DNA from: Nocardia sp.
GTDB lineage: Bacteria; Actinomycetota; Actinomycetes; Mycobacteriales; Mycobacteriaceae
NCBI RefSeq assembly: GCF_025465275.1
Contig: NZ_JAODNK010000074.1
Location: 1-64,000 of the forward strand
Length of the DNA stretch: 64,000 bases
Reading direction: 5' to 3'
In this document: one piece after another, positions 1-8,866 of the stretch
How the letters are laid out: each line of letters begins with the position of its first letter
How positions within the stretch are numbered: position 1 is the first letter of the stretch
The notes under the pieces: model-generated
What the model was told of the DNA's origin: nothing
Seen by the model: only the letters and a program-made list of their open reading frames with translations
Databases searched by the model: none
Translations under genes and position numbers: made by a program

Positions 1-2048
1 CGCAATACCTCGTGCCGCGCAACCAGATCCCGGGCCGCCGCGCGCAGCGCCTCCACATCGATGGCACCGCTCAACCGCACCGCCAGCGGAATATTGTCCA
101 CCGCACTGCCCGGATCGAAACGATTCAAGAACCACATGCGCTGCTGCGCGAACGACAGCGGAATGCGTTCCGGCCGCGACAGCGAACCCAGCGCCGCACC
201 GGCGACCGGAGCCGCGTCCATCGAAAGTTCCTGTGCGAGGGCGGCTACCGAGGACACCTCGAACAGGAGGTGCACCGGCACCCGTAGGCCCAGCTCATTG
301 CCGATACGCGCCGCGGCCTGCGCCGCGAGCAGCGAATTGCCGCCGAGTTCGAAGAAATCGTCATCCGCGCCGACGCGCGGATCGGGTTCGTCCCGCAGCA
401 GCAGGGCCGCGAACACCTTGGCGATCACCACTTCCACGCGCGTGGACGGCGCCCGGAATTCCCTGGCCGCGAAGACCGGTTCGGGTAGTGCATCCCGATC
501 CAGCTTGCCGACCGGCGTCAGCGGGATCTCGTCCAGCACCACAATGGCAGCGGGCACCATGTAGTCGGGTAGTGCCCCTCCGACGAAGGCCGCCAATTCC
601 CCTGTGTCGACGGTATTTCCGGCGCGCGGCAGCACATAGGAGACCAGCCCGGTCGCACCCGACGGCAGCGTTCTGCCCAGTGTCGCCGCGTAATCCACGT
701 CCGGATGCGCCGTCAGCGCAGTGTCGATCTCACCGAGCTCGATCCGCAGACCGCGAATCTTCACCTGTTGATCCGCGCGGCCCAGATACTCGATGGTCCC
801 GGATTCCCTGCGCCGCACCAGGTCACCGGTGCGATACAGCCGCCGCCCGGACTGTCCGGCGCCGTCGGCGAACGGGCTGGCGACAAACCGCTCCGCCGTC
901 AGATCCGGCCGCCGATGATAGCCCTGTGCCAGCGCCGGTCCCGACAGATACAGCTCGCCGATCACCCCGTCCGGCACCAGCCGCAGCCGCGGGTCCAGGA
1001 TGAACGCCCCGACACCGGCGACGGCGGAACCGATGACGATCGGGTCTCCGGGGCGCAGCGCGGCGGTGCTGGTGACGAGAATCGTTGTCTCGGTGGGCCC
1101 GTAGGCGTTGTAGATCGAGCGGTGCGGCGCGTCCCAGCGCTGCAGCAGTTCCGGCGGGAAGGCCTCGCCGCCGACAACCACGGTGCTGACCGTATCGAGC
1201 CCGGCGGGATCCACCGATTCCAGCGCACCCGGCGTGATCGGCACATGGGTGACGGCCTCCCGGCGCAGCAGTTCGGCCAGGTCCGCGCCGCCGAACACCG
1301 TGGTGGGCGCGATCACCAGCGTCGCCCCGGCGGTGAAGGTCAGCAGGGTGATGAGCACCGAGAAATCGAAGCTGGGCGAGCTGGCGTACAGCACCCGGGA
1401 GGCGGCGGTGATGTCGTAGTGCTTACCTTCGGCGGTGATCAATCCGGCCAGGCCGGTGTGGGTGACCACCACACCCTTGGGTGTTCCGGTCGAGCCGGAG
1501 GTGTAGATGACGTAGGCGGGATGCTGCTCGGTCAGGGTGCGCACCCGGTCCGCATAGGAGACGGGATGCGCCGGATGCCGGGCGATCCGCTGCGCCACCG
1601 GCGGATCATCCAGTTCGATCCAGGAGGTTGTGATGCCGAGCGCGGCACGGTACTCCCCGAGGGTGAGGCCCAGTACCGCGCCGCAGTCGGTGAGCAGGTA
1701 GTCGATGCGATCCGGCGGATAGGCCGGGTCGACGGGCACGTAGGCCGCGCCCGTCTTCACGACGGCCCATACCGCCAGCACCGATTCGATGGACCGCGTA
1801 ATGCCGATCGCGACCATATCGCCGGGACCCACCCCGCAGCCGATCAGTTCCCGCGCCAATTGCGAGGATCGCGCATCCAGATCGCCATAGGTGATCTCGC
1901 GCTGATCTTCGCTTTCCCCGGTCGGATTGAATCGGATGGCGAGGGCATCGGCCGCGGATTCGACCGTGGCGGTGAGTAGTTGACCGTAGAGCGGGCTGCC
2001 GGACCGCCGCCGGCGATTACCACGCGCGGTACGCGGAACGCTGTCCAT
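1..2048 (-). CDS. nonribosomal peptide synthetase, N-terminal part (A-T-C...), truncated by window edge
   Basis: Activates an amino acid as an adenylate and loads it on a carrier domain for assembly-line peptide synthesis. The frame starts at an ATG (2048); an in-frame TGA lies about 33 bases upstream with no alternative start between. A short leader is followed by a full adenylation domain: YTSGSTGTPKG (A3), FDFS (A4), NAYGPTE (A5), YRTGDL (A7), GLRIELGEID (A8) and PVGKLDR (A10). Then comes a carrier domain with FFELGGNSLLAAQ (Ser attachment site), and the first part of a condensation domain (LSFAQQRMWFL). There is no condensation domain before the first A domain, so this looks like a loading/initiation module. 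The end and product are outside the window. It is co-directional with the proline genes but separated by 120 bases. Confidence 0.93.
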   Translation of the reverse strand, partial: MDSVPRTARGNRRRRSGSPLYGQLLTATVESAADALAIRFNPTGESEDQREITYGDLDARSSQLARELIGCGVGPGDMVAIGITRSIESVLAVWAVVKTGAAYVPVDPAYPPDRIDYLLTDCGAVLGLTLGEYRAALGITTSWIELDDPPVAQRIARHPAHPVSYADRVRTLTEQHPAYVIYTSGSTGTPKGVVVTHTGLAGLITAEGKHYDITAASRVLYASSPSFDFSVLITLLTFTAGATLVIAPTTVFGGADLAELLRREAVTHVPITPGALESVDPAGLDTVSTVVVGGEAFPPELLQRWDAPHRSIYNAYGPTETTILVTSTAALRPGDPIVIGSAVAGVGAFILDPRLRLVPDGVIGELYLSGPALAQGYHRRPDLTAERFVASPFADGAGQSGRRLYRTGDLVRRRESGTIEYLGRADQQVKIRGLRIELGEIDTALTAHPDVDYAATLGRTLPSGATGLVSYVLPRAGNTVDTGELAAFVGGALPDYMVPAAIVVLDEIPLTPVGKLDRDALPEPVFAAREFRAPSTRVEVVIAKVFAALLLRDEPDPRVGADDDFFELGGNSLLAAQAAARIGNELGLRVPVHLLFEVSSVAALAQELSMDAAPVAGAALGSLSRPERIPLSFAQQRMWFLNRFDPGSAVDNIPLAVRLSGAIDVEALRAAARDLVARHEVL

Positions 2049-2168
2049 GGCGCTGAACGTAACCGCGCCGAAAACGGCTCACGAGCCGAAAGATCCGGTG
2101 CCATCGAAGTTAGGGGCACTGTGGCAGGCCCCCGTTTCACACCTCCGGTTCCTGCGGATTCGGCAGTT

Positions 2169-3188
2169 CTACCCGCGCTCGGTGAGAGCCCGGAGGAAGA
2201 AACCGATATTCGCGGGACGCTCCGCCAGCCGGCGCATCAGGTAGCCGTACCACTGGGTGCCGTACGGAATGTAGACGCGCAGCGCGTGCCCGTCGTCGAC
2301 CAGCCGGCGCTGCTCGGCATCACGAATCCCGTACAGCATCTGGAATTCGAAATCCCCCGGGCTGCGCCGGTGTTCGGCCGACAGCGCGAGCGCCGCCTCG
2401 ATCATGGCCGGATCGTGCGAGGCGACCATGGGATACCAGCCGCCCCGCAGGAGCACATCCAGGCAGCGCAGATAGGACGCGTCCACCTCGGCCCGCCGTT
2501 GATAGGCGACGGTCTCCGGTTCCTGATATGCCCCCTTGCACAGCCGAACCCGCGTACCCGAGGCCGCCGCATCCCGGCAATTGTCCTCGGCGGTACGCAG
2601 GTAGGTCTGCATCGCCACTGCCAGCCAGGGGAATTCGGCGCGCGCCTGCTGCACCGCTGCCAGCGTGTCGTCGGTGGTGGTGTGATCCTCCGCGTCCACC
2701 GTCACCCACACCCGGGATTCCACCGCCTTGGCGCACAGCTTGTGCAGATTCTCGGCGGCAATGGCGGGCCCGTCGACCGCGATCGACTGCCCCAGCGCCG
2801 ACAGTTTGAGCGATACCTCGACCCGTGGCACCGCATCCTCCGCCGGGGCGGACGCGGGCGCTCCGGCGGGCGCGGGCGGCGAGGTGGTCGGGCCGCCGGC
2901 CGCCACCGGCACCGCCCGATCCAGTTCGGCGAGCTGGTCGATGAGCGAAATGTATTCCGCCACAGCGGCATCCGCCATCGACCGCTCGGTGGTGTACTCC
3001 CCGAGGAAGTCGACGCTGACGGACCGCCCGCTGGCGAGCAGTGCCCGCACCACCGGGGCGAGTTCGGCGCGGGTCTCCCCCGCCACGAACCGCCGCACCA
3101 CTCCGGCGGTGACCGGGGTCGCGGTCAAAGCCCGCTTCATGCGCGGCGAACCCGCCGCGGCGAGAATCAACGGCCGTAACGGGTTCAT
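2169..3188 (-). CDS. proline dehydrogenase (monofunctional)
   Basis: FAD enzyme oxidising L-proline to pyrroline-5-carboxylate, first step of proline use for carbon, nitrogen and respiratory electrons. The 339-residue length fits the short monofunctional actinobacterial type. The barrel motifs are visible: RLCKGAYQEPE in the middle and, near the C-terminus, RVYIPYGTQWYGYLMRRLAER, which holds the conserved Tyr and Arg residues that hold substrate. An alanine/proline-rich insert lies at about residues 100-120 (PTTSPPAPAGAPASAPAE), which is unusual inside this fold. A strong AGGAGG lies 6 bases before the ATG. It is 31 bases downstream of the P5C dehydrogenase gene, so the two almost certainly form one operon, as in Rv1187-Rv1188. 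Confidence 0.93.
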   Translation of the reverse strand: MNPLRPLILAAAGSPRMKRALTATPVTAGVVRRFVAGETRAELAPVVRALLASGRSVSVDFLGEYTTERSMADAAVAEYISLIDQLAELDRAVPVAAGGPTTSPPAPAGAPASAPAEDAVPRVEVSLKLSALGQSIAVDGPAIAAENLHKLCAKAVESRVWVTVDAEDHTTTDDTLAAVQQARAEFPWLAVAMQTYLRTAEDNCRDAAASGTRVRLCKGAYQEPETVAYQRRAEVDASYLRCLDVLLRGGWYPMVASHDPAMIEAALALSAEHRRSPGDFEFQMLYGIRDAEQRRLVDDGHALRVYIPYGTQWYGYLMRRLAERPANIGFFLRALTERG

Positions 3189-3219
3189 CGGCGCCTCCTG
3201 CTCGAATCGGTCGCCGGCT

Positions 3220-4857
3220 TCACGGCGTCTCCATATGCGGATAGCGGTAATCGGTGGGGGTGACGAAGGTTTCCTTCACGGTGCGCGGGGCGACCCAGCG
3301 CAGCAGATTGAGATACGACCCGGCCTTGTCGTCGGTCCCGGAGGCACGCGCACCGCCGAAGGGCTGCTGCCCGACAACCGCACCGGTGGGTTTGTCATTG
3401 ACGTAGAAGTTCCCGGCCGCGAATCGCAGTGCGGCAGCGGCCTGTTCGACGGCCTGCCGATCGCGGGCGAAAATGGCACCCGTCAGGGCATAGGGCGAGG
3501 TCGAGTCCACGGCGGCCAGCACATCCGCATACCCGTCCGGACTGCTGTCGTCGTAGACGTACACCGACAGGATGGGCCCGAAGTACTCGGTGGCGAAGGA
3601 TTCGTCGCCGGCGTCATCGCTGAACAGCACCGTGGGCCGCACGAACCAGCCCTCGTTATCGTCGTAGACGCCGCCGGCCGGGATGGCGATGCCCTGGTCC
3701 CGGGCCCGCTCGATGGCCGCGACATTCTTGTCGTAGGAGCGCCGATCGATCACCGCCCCACCGAAATTCGACAGATCCGAGACATCGCCATAGGTGAGCT
3801 CGTCCACCTCGGTCAGGAAGTCGTGGCCCATCTGCTGCCACACCGACTTGGCGATATAGGCGCGCGAGGCCGCCGAGCACTTCTGCCCCTGATACTCGTA
3901 GGCCCCGCGAATCATGGCGGTGCGCAGGGCATCCGGATCGGCGGAGGAGTGCGCGACAATGAAATCCTTGCCGCCGGTCTCACCCACCAGCCGCGGATAA
4001 CTCTGGTACCGGCTGATATTCGCCGCGACGCTCTGCCACAGGAACTGGAAGGTCGGCGTCGAACCGGTGAAGTGGATGCCCGCCAGCCGCGGATCCTCCA
4101 GCGCCACCTCCGAAACCCGCCTGCCGTTGCCGGTGACCAGATTGATCACACCGGGCGGCAGGCCCGCGGCCTCCAGCAGCTGCATGGTGTAATACGCCGA
4201 AAGCGTCTGTGTCGGTGAGGGTTTCCAGACGACGGTATTGCCCATGAGCGCCGGAGCGGTGGGCAGATTCCCGGCGATGGCGGTGAAATTGAACGGTGTG
4301 ATGGCGTACACGAACCCCTCCAGGGGCCGGTAGTCCATCCGATTCCACACGCCCGCAGACGATTGCGGCTGCTGCTCCATGAGCTGCCGGGCGAAGGCGA
4401 CATTGAAGCGCCAGAAGTCGACCAGCTCACAGGGCGCGTCGATCTCGGCCTGCTGCACCGATTTCGACTGTCCGAGCATGGTGGCGGCGGCAATGGTCTC
4501 GCGCCACGGCCCGGCCAGTAGGTCCGCCGCCCGGAGCAGGACGGCCGCGCGTTCGTCGAACGGTAGCGCCCGCCAGGCCGGGGCGGCGGCGGTCGCGGCT
4601 TCGACGGCCGCGCTCGCCTCCTCATGAGTGGTGTCGGTGAAGGTGCCGAGCACATGTCGATGCCGATGCGGCATGACTAGGTCGGCACGTTCACCGGTAC
4701 CGGGTTGATGTTTGCCGCCGATCACCAGCGGCACGTCGAGGGATCCTGCGGAGATTTCGGCGAGCCTGCCCGTCAGCAGTTCACGTTCTCGACTGCCCGG
4801 TGCATAGGTGTGCACCGGTTCGTTTACGGGGACAGGGACAACCGTGACAGCGTCCAT
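3220..4857 (-). CDS. pruA: L-glutamate gamma-semialdehyde (P5C) dehydrogenase
   Basis: NAD-dependent aldehyde dehydrogenase converting pyrroline-5-carboxylate/glutamate semialdehyde to glutamate, second step of proline catabolism. The 545-residue product matches the usual length (about 543). Catalytic Cys is in GQKCSAASRAY (about residue 326) and the general-base Glu in LVGETGGKD (about 290); the C-terminal PFGGARASGTDDKAG motif is typical. The same frame stays open upstream to 5088, but that would overlap the cholesterol oxidase gene, and the conserved protein begins at MDAVTV, so 4857 is chosen. The start has only a weak ribosome site. Confidence 0.93.
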   Translation of the reverse strand: MDAVTVVPVPVNEPVHTYAPGSRERELLTGRLAEISAGSLDVPLVIGGKHQPGTGERADLVMPHRHRHVLGTFTDTTHEEASAAVEAATAAAPAWRALPFDERAAVLLRAADLLAGPWRETIAAATMLGQSKSVQQAEIDAPCELVDFWRFNVAFARQLMEQQPQSSAGVWNRMDYRPLEGFVYAITPFNFTAIAGNLPTAPALMGNTVVWKPSPTQTLSAYYTMQLLEAAGLPPGVINLVTGNGRRVSEVALEDPRLAGIHFTGSTPTFQFLWQSVAANISRYQSYPRLVGETGGKDFIVAHSSADPDALRTAMIRGAYEYQGQKCSAASRAYIAKSVWQQMGHDFLTEVDELTYGDVSDLSNFGGAVIDRRSYDKNVAAIERARDQGIAIPAGGVYDDNEGWFVRPTVLFSDDAGDESFATEYFGPILSVYVYDDSSPDGYADVLAAVDSTSPYALTGAIFARDRQAVEQAAAALRFAAGNFYVNDKPTGAVVGQQPFGGARASGTDDKAGSYLNLLRWVAPRTVKETFVTPTDYRYPHMETP

Positions 4858-4916
4858 ATCCCAGGCTATCGCGACAACACGACCGCTGGGACGGACACGC
4901 GCCGGAAATTCTCCGG

Positions 4917-6566
4917 CTACTTCAGATCGTTGGCGATGATGTTCTCGATATTGCGCTCGGCCAGTGCGGTGATGGTGACAAACGGATTCACCGTCGTCAT
5001 GCCGGGGATGAGCGATCCGTCGATCACGTACAGGTCCTTGTAGCCGGGCAGTCGCCCGTAGTTGTCGGTGGACTTGTTCAGCACGCAACCGCCGAGCGGG
5101 TGGTAGGCGAAATCATCACCCCAGGTCTTGACCCCGCCGAACAGGTCGGTGCGGTAGATGGTGCCTTCCTTGCTGTTGATCTTGTCGAAGATGCGCTTGG
5201 CCGCATCGATGCCCGGCTGATTCCATGCCGTCTGCCAGTTCAGGTCCACGCCGCCGCTGCCGGAGTTGTAGGTGAACGTGCCGCGGTTGGGGTTCTTGGT
5301 AATGGCCAGATAGAGGCTGGCGAATGTTTCGATGCCCGCCGGGAACGGCGAGACCTCGGCGAAGGCCGGACCACCGGCGTCAGCCCAGTTGTCGATGCCC
5401 AGACAGGGAATACACGATTGCAGGCTGCCGGTGGCGTCCCATGCCTGGTTCTGCCGGGCCACCATGACATTGCCGTTATTGCCCCAGCCACTGCCGACCG
5501 AATCCGGCAGATTGGGCAGCTTGCCGGTGGCCTTCTGCGTCACCAGCAGCTTGCTGGTGCCGACGCTGCCCGCGGCGAAGAACACCTTCTGCGCCACAAC
5601 GGTTTTGGTGGCCACCGTAGTGCCGCTGGTATCGATCTGATTCATGACGACCGAATATCCGCCGTCGGTCGGAGACACGGTGGTGACAACGTGCTGGGCC
5701 GTAATGCCGACCTTGCCGGTGGCGAGAGCCGCTGCGAGATAGGTCTTGTCCAGCGACTTCTTGCCGAAGTTGTTGCCGTAGATGACCTCGGCGTTCAGCG
5801 CGGAGCGGGTGGCGGTCCCGGCCTGCTCCTGCTTCATGTAGTTGAAGTCGTACACATTGGGCACGAAGGTGTACGAAAACCCGGACCGCTGAGCCTGTTT
5901 GCGCCCGACCCGCGCGAATTGATAGCAGTCCGCGGTCTCGAACCAGCTCTGATCGATCTGGTTGACCCCGAGCCCGGCATTGGCGCGCGGGTAGTAGGTG
6001 CTGTACATCTGGCCCGCATCCACCGACGGCAGGATGCTCGCGAAGTTCTCCTGCTTCGGCGTCACCGCCATGCCGCCGTTGACCAGTGAGCCGCCGCCGA
6101 CGCCGCGACCCTGGTAGACGCGAATCCCACTGAACTGCTCGGAATCCAGTACACCTGTGTACTTGCTGATGGACTTGTTGTACGGCGCGCCCATGAAGTG
6201 ATTGACCGGCTGATCGGTCTCGGTGCGCAGCCAGAACGACCGGCCGTCGGGACTGAGCATGTTGCAGAAGATCTTTCCGTCGGAGCCGGCCTGCGACCAC
6301 GACATACCCTTCTCCACCATGGCGACATCGATCCCGGCCTGGGCCAGCCGCAGCGCAGCTACCGCACCGCCATAGCCCGTACCGATGATCAGCACCGGAA
6401 CTTTGTCCCCATCGGACAATTGCTTGGCCGGCGCTGCCTGCGCCGAGACCGCCCGAGCCAATACGGCTCCCCCCAAAATGACACCTGTTGCAGCTAAAAA
6501 CCCCCGGCGGCTGACATTGCTGCCAAATTGGCTGCTACCAGTGTTTTCATACACAAATCCGCGCAT
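4917..6566 (-). CDS. cholesterol oxidase, class I (GMC fold), Tat-exported
   Basis: Secreted FAD enzyme that oxidises the 3-hydroxyl of cholesterol and related sterols and isomerises to the 4-en-3-one, giving H2O2. A twin-arginine signal (SRRGFLAATG, about residue 20) ends near AQAAPA. The FAD-binding Rossmann motif IIGTGYGGAVAAL follows, and the sterol-oxidase hallmarks YHPLGGC (catalytic His) and VNPFVTITALAER (catalytic Asn) are near the C-terminus. An in-frame ATG also exists at 6581, but GAGGAG lies 7 bases before the ATG at 6566, so the shorter 549-residue form is preferred. It lies alone between pruA and a tRNA gene; it suggests use of host or environmental sterols. Confidence 0.93.
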   Translation of the reverse strand: MRGFVYENTGSSQFGSNVSRRGFLAATGVILGGAVLARAVSAQAAPAKQLSDGDKVPVLIIGTGYGGAVAALRLAQAGIDVAMVEKGMSWSQAGSDGKIFCNMLSPDGRSFWLRTETDQPVNHFMGAPYNKSISKYTGVLDSEQFSGIRVYQGRGVGGGSLVNGGMAVTPKQENFASILPSVDAGQMYSTYYPRANAGLGVNQIDQSWFETADCYQFARVGRKQAQRSGFSYTFVPNVYDFNYMKQEQAGTATRSALNAEVIYGNNFGKKSLDKTYLAAALATGKVGITAQHVVTTVSPTDGGYSVVMNQIDTSGTTVATKTVVAQKVFFAAGSVGTSKLLVTQKATGKLPNLPDSVGSGWGNNGNVMVARQNQAWDATGSLQSCIPCLGIDNWADAGGPAFAEVSPFPAGIETFASLYLAITKNPNRGTFTYNSGSGGVDLNWQTAWNQPGIDAAKRIFDKINSKEGTIYRTDLFGGVKTWGDDFAYHPLGGCVLNKSTDNYGRLPGYKDLYVIDGSLIPGMTTVNPFVTITALAERNIENIIANDLK

Positions 6567-6857
6567 GGATCGGCTCCTCATCGAGACCTAGGTGGGAACC
6601 TGTTATACGAACTGTGAAGTACCTGTGTGTCACTTTTGAGCAAAACTGAACACTTCGATCGGCGAGTCGACAAAGCGTGTCGCGCAACACATTAGCGAAC
6701 CCGGAAACGGGGTTCTGAAAGGCGACAACTGATTTCGCAAGATCCGGGTAACTCACCGGGTACGTCCAAAATGGTTTCGGCTCTCAACCGCAGGCACGCG
6801 TGCCCGACGGGAAACGGCTCCAAGGCCGTGCGCAAAAGTTCCAGAGAGGTGGAACAG
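6567..6857. other. intergenic region between cholesterol oxidase and tRNA-Asp
   Basis: Leader/promoter region of the cholesterol oxidase. The part next to the gene is AT-richer than the surroundings, which fits a promoter. No open frame here resembles a gene, and I see no clear operator. Confidence 0.5.
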
Positions 6858-6931
6858 CGACCCTGACGGGACTCGAACCCGCGACCTCCGCCGTGACAGG
6901 GCGGCGCGCTAACCAACTGCGCTACAGGGCC
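6858..6931 (-). tRNA. tRNA-Asp (anticodon GTC)
   Basis: A 74-base cloverleaf on the minus strand. The acceptor stem GGCCCTG pairs with CAGGGTC (one G-T wobble) and is followed by discriminator G. The anticodon stem CCGCC/GGCGG holds loop CTGTCAC with anticodon GTC, and the T loop is TTCGAGT. CCA is not encoded. A second tRNA is not seen nearby. Confidence 0.97.
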
Positions 6932-7007
6932 ATGCTTGATGTCGAAGCAAAACCACCGGGCCTTGCAACGCGGTAGACGTTAGCACGACCCGGTGGGCAG
7001 GAGTAAA

Positions 7008-8114
7008 TCAGCTGGTCAGGCGTTCAACCGCAGCGGCGATGCGTTCGTCCGTGGCGGTCAGCGCGATCCGCACATGCTGTGCGCCACGCGGGCCGTAGAA
7101 CTCGCCGGGCGCGGCCAGAATGCCACGTTCGGCCAGCCAGTCCAGGGTGGTGCGGCAGGGCTCGTCACGGGTCGACCAGAGGTACAGTCCGGCCCGCGAA
7201 TCGTCGATCCGGAACCCGGCCTCCAGCAAGGCCTTTCGCAGCAGCTCGCGGCGCGCGCGATAACGCTCGCGCTGCTGCGCCTCGTGCGTATCGTCGCCGA
7301 GCGCCGCGGTCATGGCGGCCTGGATCGGGAAGGGCAGCATCATGCCGGAGTGCTTGCGCACCTCGAGCAATTCCGCGACCACCGCCGGATCGCCGGTGAC
7401 AAAACCGGCGCGGTAGCTGGCCAGATTGGAGGTCTTGGACAGCGAGTGGATGGCGAGCAGTCCGGTGTGGTCGCCGTCGCACACCTCGGGATCGAGGATC
7501 GAGATCGCGCGGCCCTCCCAGGACAGGCCCAGGTAGCACTCGTCGGAGGCCAGGATCGCGCCCCGCTCGCGCGCGAATTCGACCACCTTGCGCAGATGTT
7601 CGACGCCGAGCACCTTGCCGGTCGGATTGGACGGCGAATTCAGGAAGATCAGCGCCGGCTTCTCCGGACCCAGCTGGGTCACGCTGTCCGCCCGCAGAAT
7701 TCGGGTACCCGCCAGCAGCCCGCCCACCTCGTAGGTCGGATAGGCCACTTCGGGAATCACGACCAGATCGCCGGCGCCCAGCCCCAGCGTGCGCGGCAGT
7801 CCGGCGATCAGCTCCTTGGTGCCGATCACCGGAAGCACCGCCTCCGGCGCCACGCCGGTGATCCCGAACCGCCGCTTCAGTGCTGCGACAACAGCTTCGC
7901 GCAGTTCGGGTGTCCCGTGCGTCGTCGGGTAGCCGGGCACCGCCGCCACCGCGGCCAGGGCTTGCTGGATCAGCGGGTCCACCGGATCGACCGGTGTGCC
8001 CACGGACAGATCCACCAGGCCGCCCGGGTGCGAAGCAGCCTTCGCCTTGACGGAAGTAATGGTGTCCCAAGGGAAATCGGGTAGTAGCGCACTCACCCGG
8101 CCACGCGCGGTCAA
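7008..8114 (-). CDS. dapC: succinyldiaminopimelate transaminase (actinobacterial DapC)
   Basis: PLP aminotransferase (fold type I, class I/II) making N-succinyl-LL-diaminopimelate for meso-DAP, used in peptidoglycan and lysine. The 368-residue chain has the PLP-lysine motif SLSKTSNLASYRAGF, the NSPSNPTGKV motif and a C-terminal Arg motif (HVRIALT). It starts 3 bases after the stop codon of the ferredoxin gene, the same fdxC-aminotransferase pair as Rv1177-Rv1178, which supports the DapC assignment rather than a general aspartate aminotransferase. Confidence 0.9.
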   Translation of the reverse strand: MTARGRVSALLPDFPWDTITSVKAKAASHPGGLVDLSVGTPVDPVDPLIQQALAAVAAVPGYPTTHGTPELREAVVAALKRRFGITGVAPEAVLPVIGTKELIAGLPRTLGLGAGDLVVIPEVAYPTYEVGGLLAGTRILRADSVTQLGPEKPALIFLNSPSNPTGKVLGVEHLRKVVEFARERGAILASDECYLGLSWEGRAISILDPEVCDGDHTGLLAIHSLSKTSNLASYRAGFVTGDPAVVAELLEVRKHSGMMLPFPIQAAMTAALGDDTHEAQQRERYRARRELLRKALLEAGFRIDDSRAGLYLWSTRDEPCRTTLDWLAERGILAAPGEFYGPRGAQHVRIALTATDERIAAAVERLTS

Positions 8115-8117
8115 GAC

Positions 8118-8441
8118 CTACTCCGCGGCCATCGGGGGTAGCGCCGCGATGAACGGCACGTCGAAGTCCACCTTGCCGACCTTGGTCGCGCCACCGGGCG
8201 AACCAAGATCGTCGAACCACTCGATATTGGCGTTGATGTAACCGCTCCACTGATCCGGAGTGTCGTCCTCGTAGAAGATGGCCTCTACCGGGCACACCGG
8301 TTCACATGCACCACAGTCCACGCACTCGTCCGGTTGGATGTAGAGCATGCGCCCGCCCTCGTAGATGCAATCCACGGGGCACTCCTCGATGCACGCCTTA
8401 TCCTTCACGTCAACGCACGGTTCAGCGATGATGTACGGCAC
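8118..8441 (-). CDS. fdxC: 7Fe-8S ferredoxin
   Basis: Small electron carrier of 107 residues. Two cluster motifs are visible: CVDVKDKACIEECPVDC near the N-terminus, of the seven-iron type where one spacing is altered, and CVDCGACEPVCPVEAI, a regular 4Fe-4S motif. The acidic C-terminal extension is typical of FdxA/FdxC ferredoxins of mycobacteria. It is the first gene of the fdxC-dapC operon. About 100 bases upstream begins copy A of the dispersed hairpin repeat. The electron partner cannot be told from sequence. Confidence 0.95.
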   Translation of the reverse strand: MPYIIAEPCVDVKDKACIEECPVDCIYEGGRMLYIQPDECVDCGACEPVCPVEAIFYEDDTPDQWSGYINANIEWFDDLGSPGGATKVGKVDFDVPFIAALPPMAAE

Positions 8442-8541
8442 TGCCGCTCTCCTAGTCTGTCCTCACATGCGGGATAGTCCGCCCCGCCGGAACAGTATCC
8501 CGGCCGGTACAGGTTACTACTGGTCAGCCTGTCCTAACTTG

Positions 8542-8726
8542 CTGTGTTTAATTTGCCCTCCGCTTCGCTCCGGGCGGGGCTGTGTTTATTTTGCCCTCCG
8601 CTTCGCTCCGGGCGGGTCGTGGCCCTGTTGCCCGGTTCTTCCCTCCCTCCGCTCCTCCAAGGCGCAGGTCTATGGAGCCGTTCGCTCCCCCGCTCCACTC
8701 AGTCCAGAACCGGGCGGGCCACGACC
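8542..8726 (-). repeat. dispersed hairpin repeat, copy A (upstream of fdxC)
   Basis: Copy of a family also found at 26796-26923 and 63048-63171. A 38-bp lead (TTGCCCTCCGCTTCGCTCC core) is tandemly doubled here. It is followed by two nested inverted-repeat pairs: outer arms 8615-8625 and 8716-8726 (GGTCGTGGCCC/GGGCCACGACC) and inner arms 8631-8639 and 8706-8714 (CCCGGTTCT/AGAACCGGG), both perfect. The loop is pyrimidine-rich on the plus strand and longer than in the other copies. It lies about 100 bases upstream of the minus-strand gene fdxC, with the same orientation as the other copies have to their downstream gene. Confidence 0.8.
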
Positions 8727-8857
8727 TTGGAGTACATGACCTGAGCGTCATGACCCACGGAACGCATGACCAGAACACCACGACCTTCGAGTACACGACC
8801 TGAGCGTCATGACCCACGGAACGCATGACCAGAACACCACGACCTTCGAGTACATGG
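8719..8857. repeat. 59-bp tandem direct repeat (2.3 copies)
   Basis: The block beginning CCACGACCTTGGAGTACATG at 8719 recurs at 8778 and 8837, an exact 59-bp period with only a few mismatches. It is noncoding: it lies between the fbiC stop (8867) and hairpin repeat copy A, and partly uses the right arm of that hairpin as its first bases. The two repeat systems together fill nearly the whole 425-bp gap between fdxC and fbiC. Confidence 0.85.
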
Positions 8858-8866
8858 TCCGTGGGG

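Noticed and set aside
4858..5088. N-terminal extension of P5C dehydrogenase
   Set aside because: It overlaps the cholesterol oxidase coding region and is Arg/His-rich noncoding-type sequence; homologues begin near MDAVTV.
6547..6916. Small minus-strand ORFs over the tRNA-Asp region
   Set aside because: They cross the tRNA gene and the cholesterol oxidase promoter, with no domain or ribosome site.
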